64,000 nucleotides of DNA from Agelaius tricolor (taxonomy: Eukaryota > Chordata > Aves > Passeriformes > Icteridae). This document shows positions 62,601-64,000 of this stretch, in pieces. The position numbers and the translations under genes are program-made. The stretch's first letter is position 1. Every line of letters begins with the position of its first letter. Location of the stretch: contig JALJCS010000024.1 of NCBI GenBank assembly GCA_023055355.1, forward strand, positions 6,463,501-6,527,500, read 5' to 3'. Under the pieces are notes generated by a model. That model made no database searches and had not been told where the DNA came from. It was given only the letters and a program-made list of their open reading frames with translations.

Positions 62601-64000
62601 TACTACACTAAAAAAATCTCAATTTTTCCTTTTCAACTATTTAATGTAAATTGCCAGATTTCTTGTATGCTTCAGGAGATTCCTTCCAAAGTGGAGTAGG
62701 GTTGGTATTAATTTCTGGGCTTTCTCCCAGAAATATCTCTAATTTTTTTTTGTTCCTTCACAGGCTCAGTGATTCCCTCACTCTGGGCTCCCCACGCTTG
62801 GTGTCCTCATCCTGCTTCTGGAGATCTCACAGACCTGGTACATCACACATTTGTGTGTCACCCACTTCTGCCACCCCAGGGAGTCCTCACTGCTTTGCTG
62901 CCAGAGCACTGAGCCATGGGGAAGAAGAGGTTTGTAAGGTCCAGAAATAGTCTTAGGGAGAAGAAAGGAAATGCTGAGTGTTGGCTACTTGGCTACGTGT
63001 CTGCTGCTGTTGTGGAAAATGCCTGGGAGGCACCATTAACCATTGCTCTTTGCTACAGGCTGGCTTGTGTCCACACCACTAAGGACCAGCCTCCCTGAAG
63101 GGCAGTGGTTACCTTCATGCTGTGCAGCACTTGGCCTGGGTCTCCTCTGAGCTGCCTGCAGAGCCCCACAGACCCCAGGTCAATAACTATTGCATTGGAC
63201 ACTTCTTTTACATTTGAAATTCTCTAAGTGGTGAAAGGACTGAGTGGCAGCCTGCCAGCATGATGGTTTTTAGCAGAATCTGAAGGCATTTTGGGTTTTA
63301 CAGCTCAGCATGGAGGACAGTGGGATGGAGGACCTCCAGGGTAGAGTCTGGTCCAGCTCATGCCAGGCTTCTTTGTGCAACCCTGAAAAAAAGCTCTGTC
63401 AGTCGTGTGGAGGTTTCTCCTTGGGAGAAACCAGTTGGTTTGCTCTGGAGCAGAGACAGGAGGGAGCTCATATGCATGCCACGGAGACAGCCGGTGAGCA
63501 GAGCCCGGGGGGAACAGAGGCAGCCAAATTGGCTGTGCAGACAAAAGGTGCTCTCATACCCCCACCATGGTCTCACCCAGTGAGATGTTAAACACAGAAC
63601 AAACAATGCAATTTTTCCTGACCATCAGCTGCAGGATTGGTAGCGTGTCCCTCGCTGGTCACTGTCACAGCCATCAGTCTGGAGTTGACTCTGGCATGTG
63701 CTTCCTCAGCCACCATGAATTCCTTGAGCTTTGTCAGATGAGGATGATCTTCATGCCTTGGCTCTGCAATTTTTAAAGGTCAGTGTGACTAAACAGCAAT
63801 TCTTCTGTATCTCTTTCAATCAGCCTTTGGTTTTGGGCCTGTACAGGGGTTTAAGCTCAGTCTTAACCTTAAGATGTTAACATACATGAAACACATAAAC
63901 CCAGATTAAACAGCACACAACTGGTGGTTTCAATATCCCCCCCAATCCCATTTACAGTCCACGTTTGCTGTTGTGATGATATTCTCTAGCATACACAGTC
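59650..64000. other. Intergenic sequence, no recognised gene
   Basis: Only chance-length open frames are present. No exon, RNA gene or named transposon was recognised up to the right edge. Confidence 0.45.

Noticed and set aside
20000..64000. FYVE zinc finger of ZFYVE28
   Set aside because: Sites resembling HHC codons (for example near 38360, 48810 and 53640) were translated and do not continue into a FYVE motif.

Overview
The window looks like bird nuclear DNA. It is gene-poor, has vertebrate-type splice sites and CpG islands, and carries 5'-truncated CR1 LINEs, the dominant retrotransposon of sauropsids, at the low density usual for birds. The species cannot be fixed from the sequence. No bacterial, phage, CRISPR or operon-like content is seen.

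The one gene I can place firmly is MXD4 (MAD4, a MAX-dimerizing repressor of the MYC/MAX/MXD network), on the minus strand at the left end. Exon 1 (18288-18351), exon 2 (17598-17697) and exon 3 (8306-8335, 30 nt) splice in perfect phase. They encode the Sin3-interaction helix, the conserved EAEHGYASVLPF segment and the first half of the DNA-contacting basic region. Introns 1 and 2 are 590 and 9262 bp. Intron 3 runs off the left edge of the window, so the helix-loop-helix, leucine zipper and C-terminus are outside.

The MXD4 promoter lies in a CpG island (about 17930-18960) with seven CCAAT boxes, three of them inside a repeated CGCTCATTGG motif, several GC boxes, an octamer and a CACGTG E-box. 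A second CpG island (about 16330-17370) sits inside intron 2. Intron 3 holds a GC-rich minisatellite (6480-7570, 23-24 units of 45-48 bp). Its right half is an exact seven-unit higher-order duplication (319 bp period), and it is open in several reading frames simply because the unit lacks stop codons.

From 19 kb to 64 kb no convincing protein-coding exon was found. In this stretch there is a CR1 3' end with reverse-transcriptase C-terminal remains (26330-26909), a second CR1 that appears split by about 800 bp (58455-58553 and 59360-59503), a compound (AAT)n(AAC)n microsatellite (53801-53869), short tandem repeats, and a small orphan CpG island (about 56090-56640). In human, ZFYVE28 lies directly upstream of MXD4. 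Its FYVE zinc finger and large central exon were not seen here, so this is either an expanded intergenic region or a changed gene order.

I did not find evidence of a novel multi-gene system. The most interesting items are the higher-order structure of the minisatellite, the repeated CCAAT motif in the promoter, and the two CpG islands without an assigned transcript.
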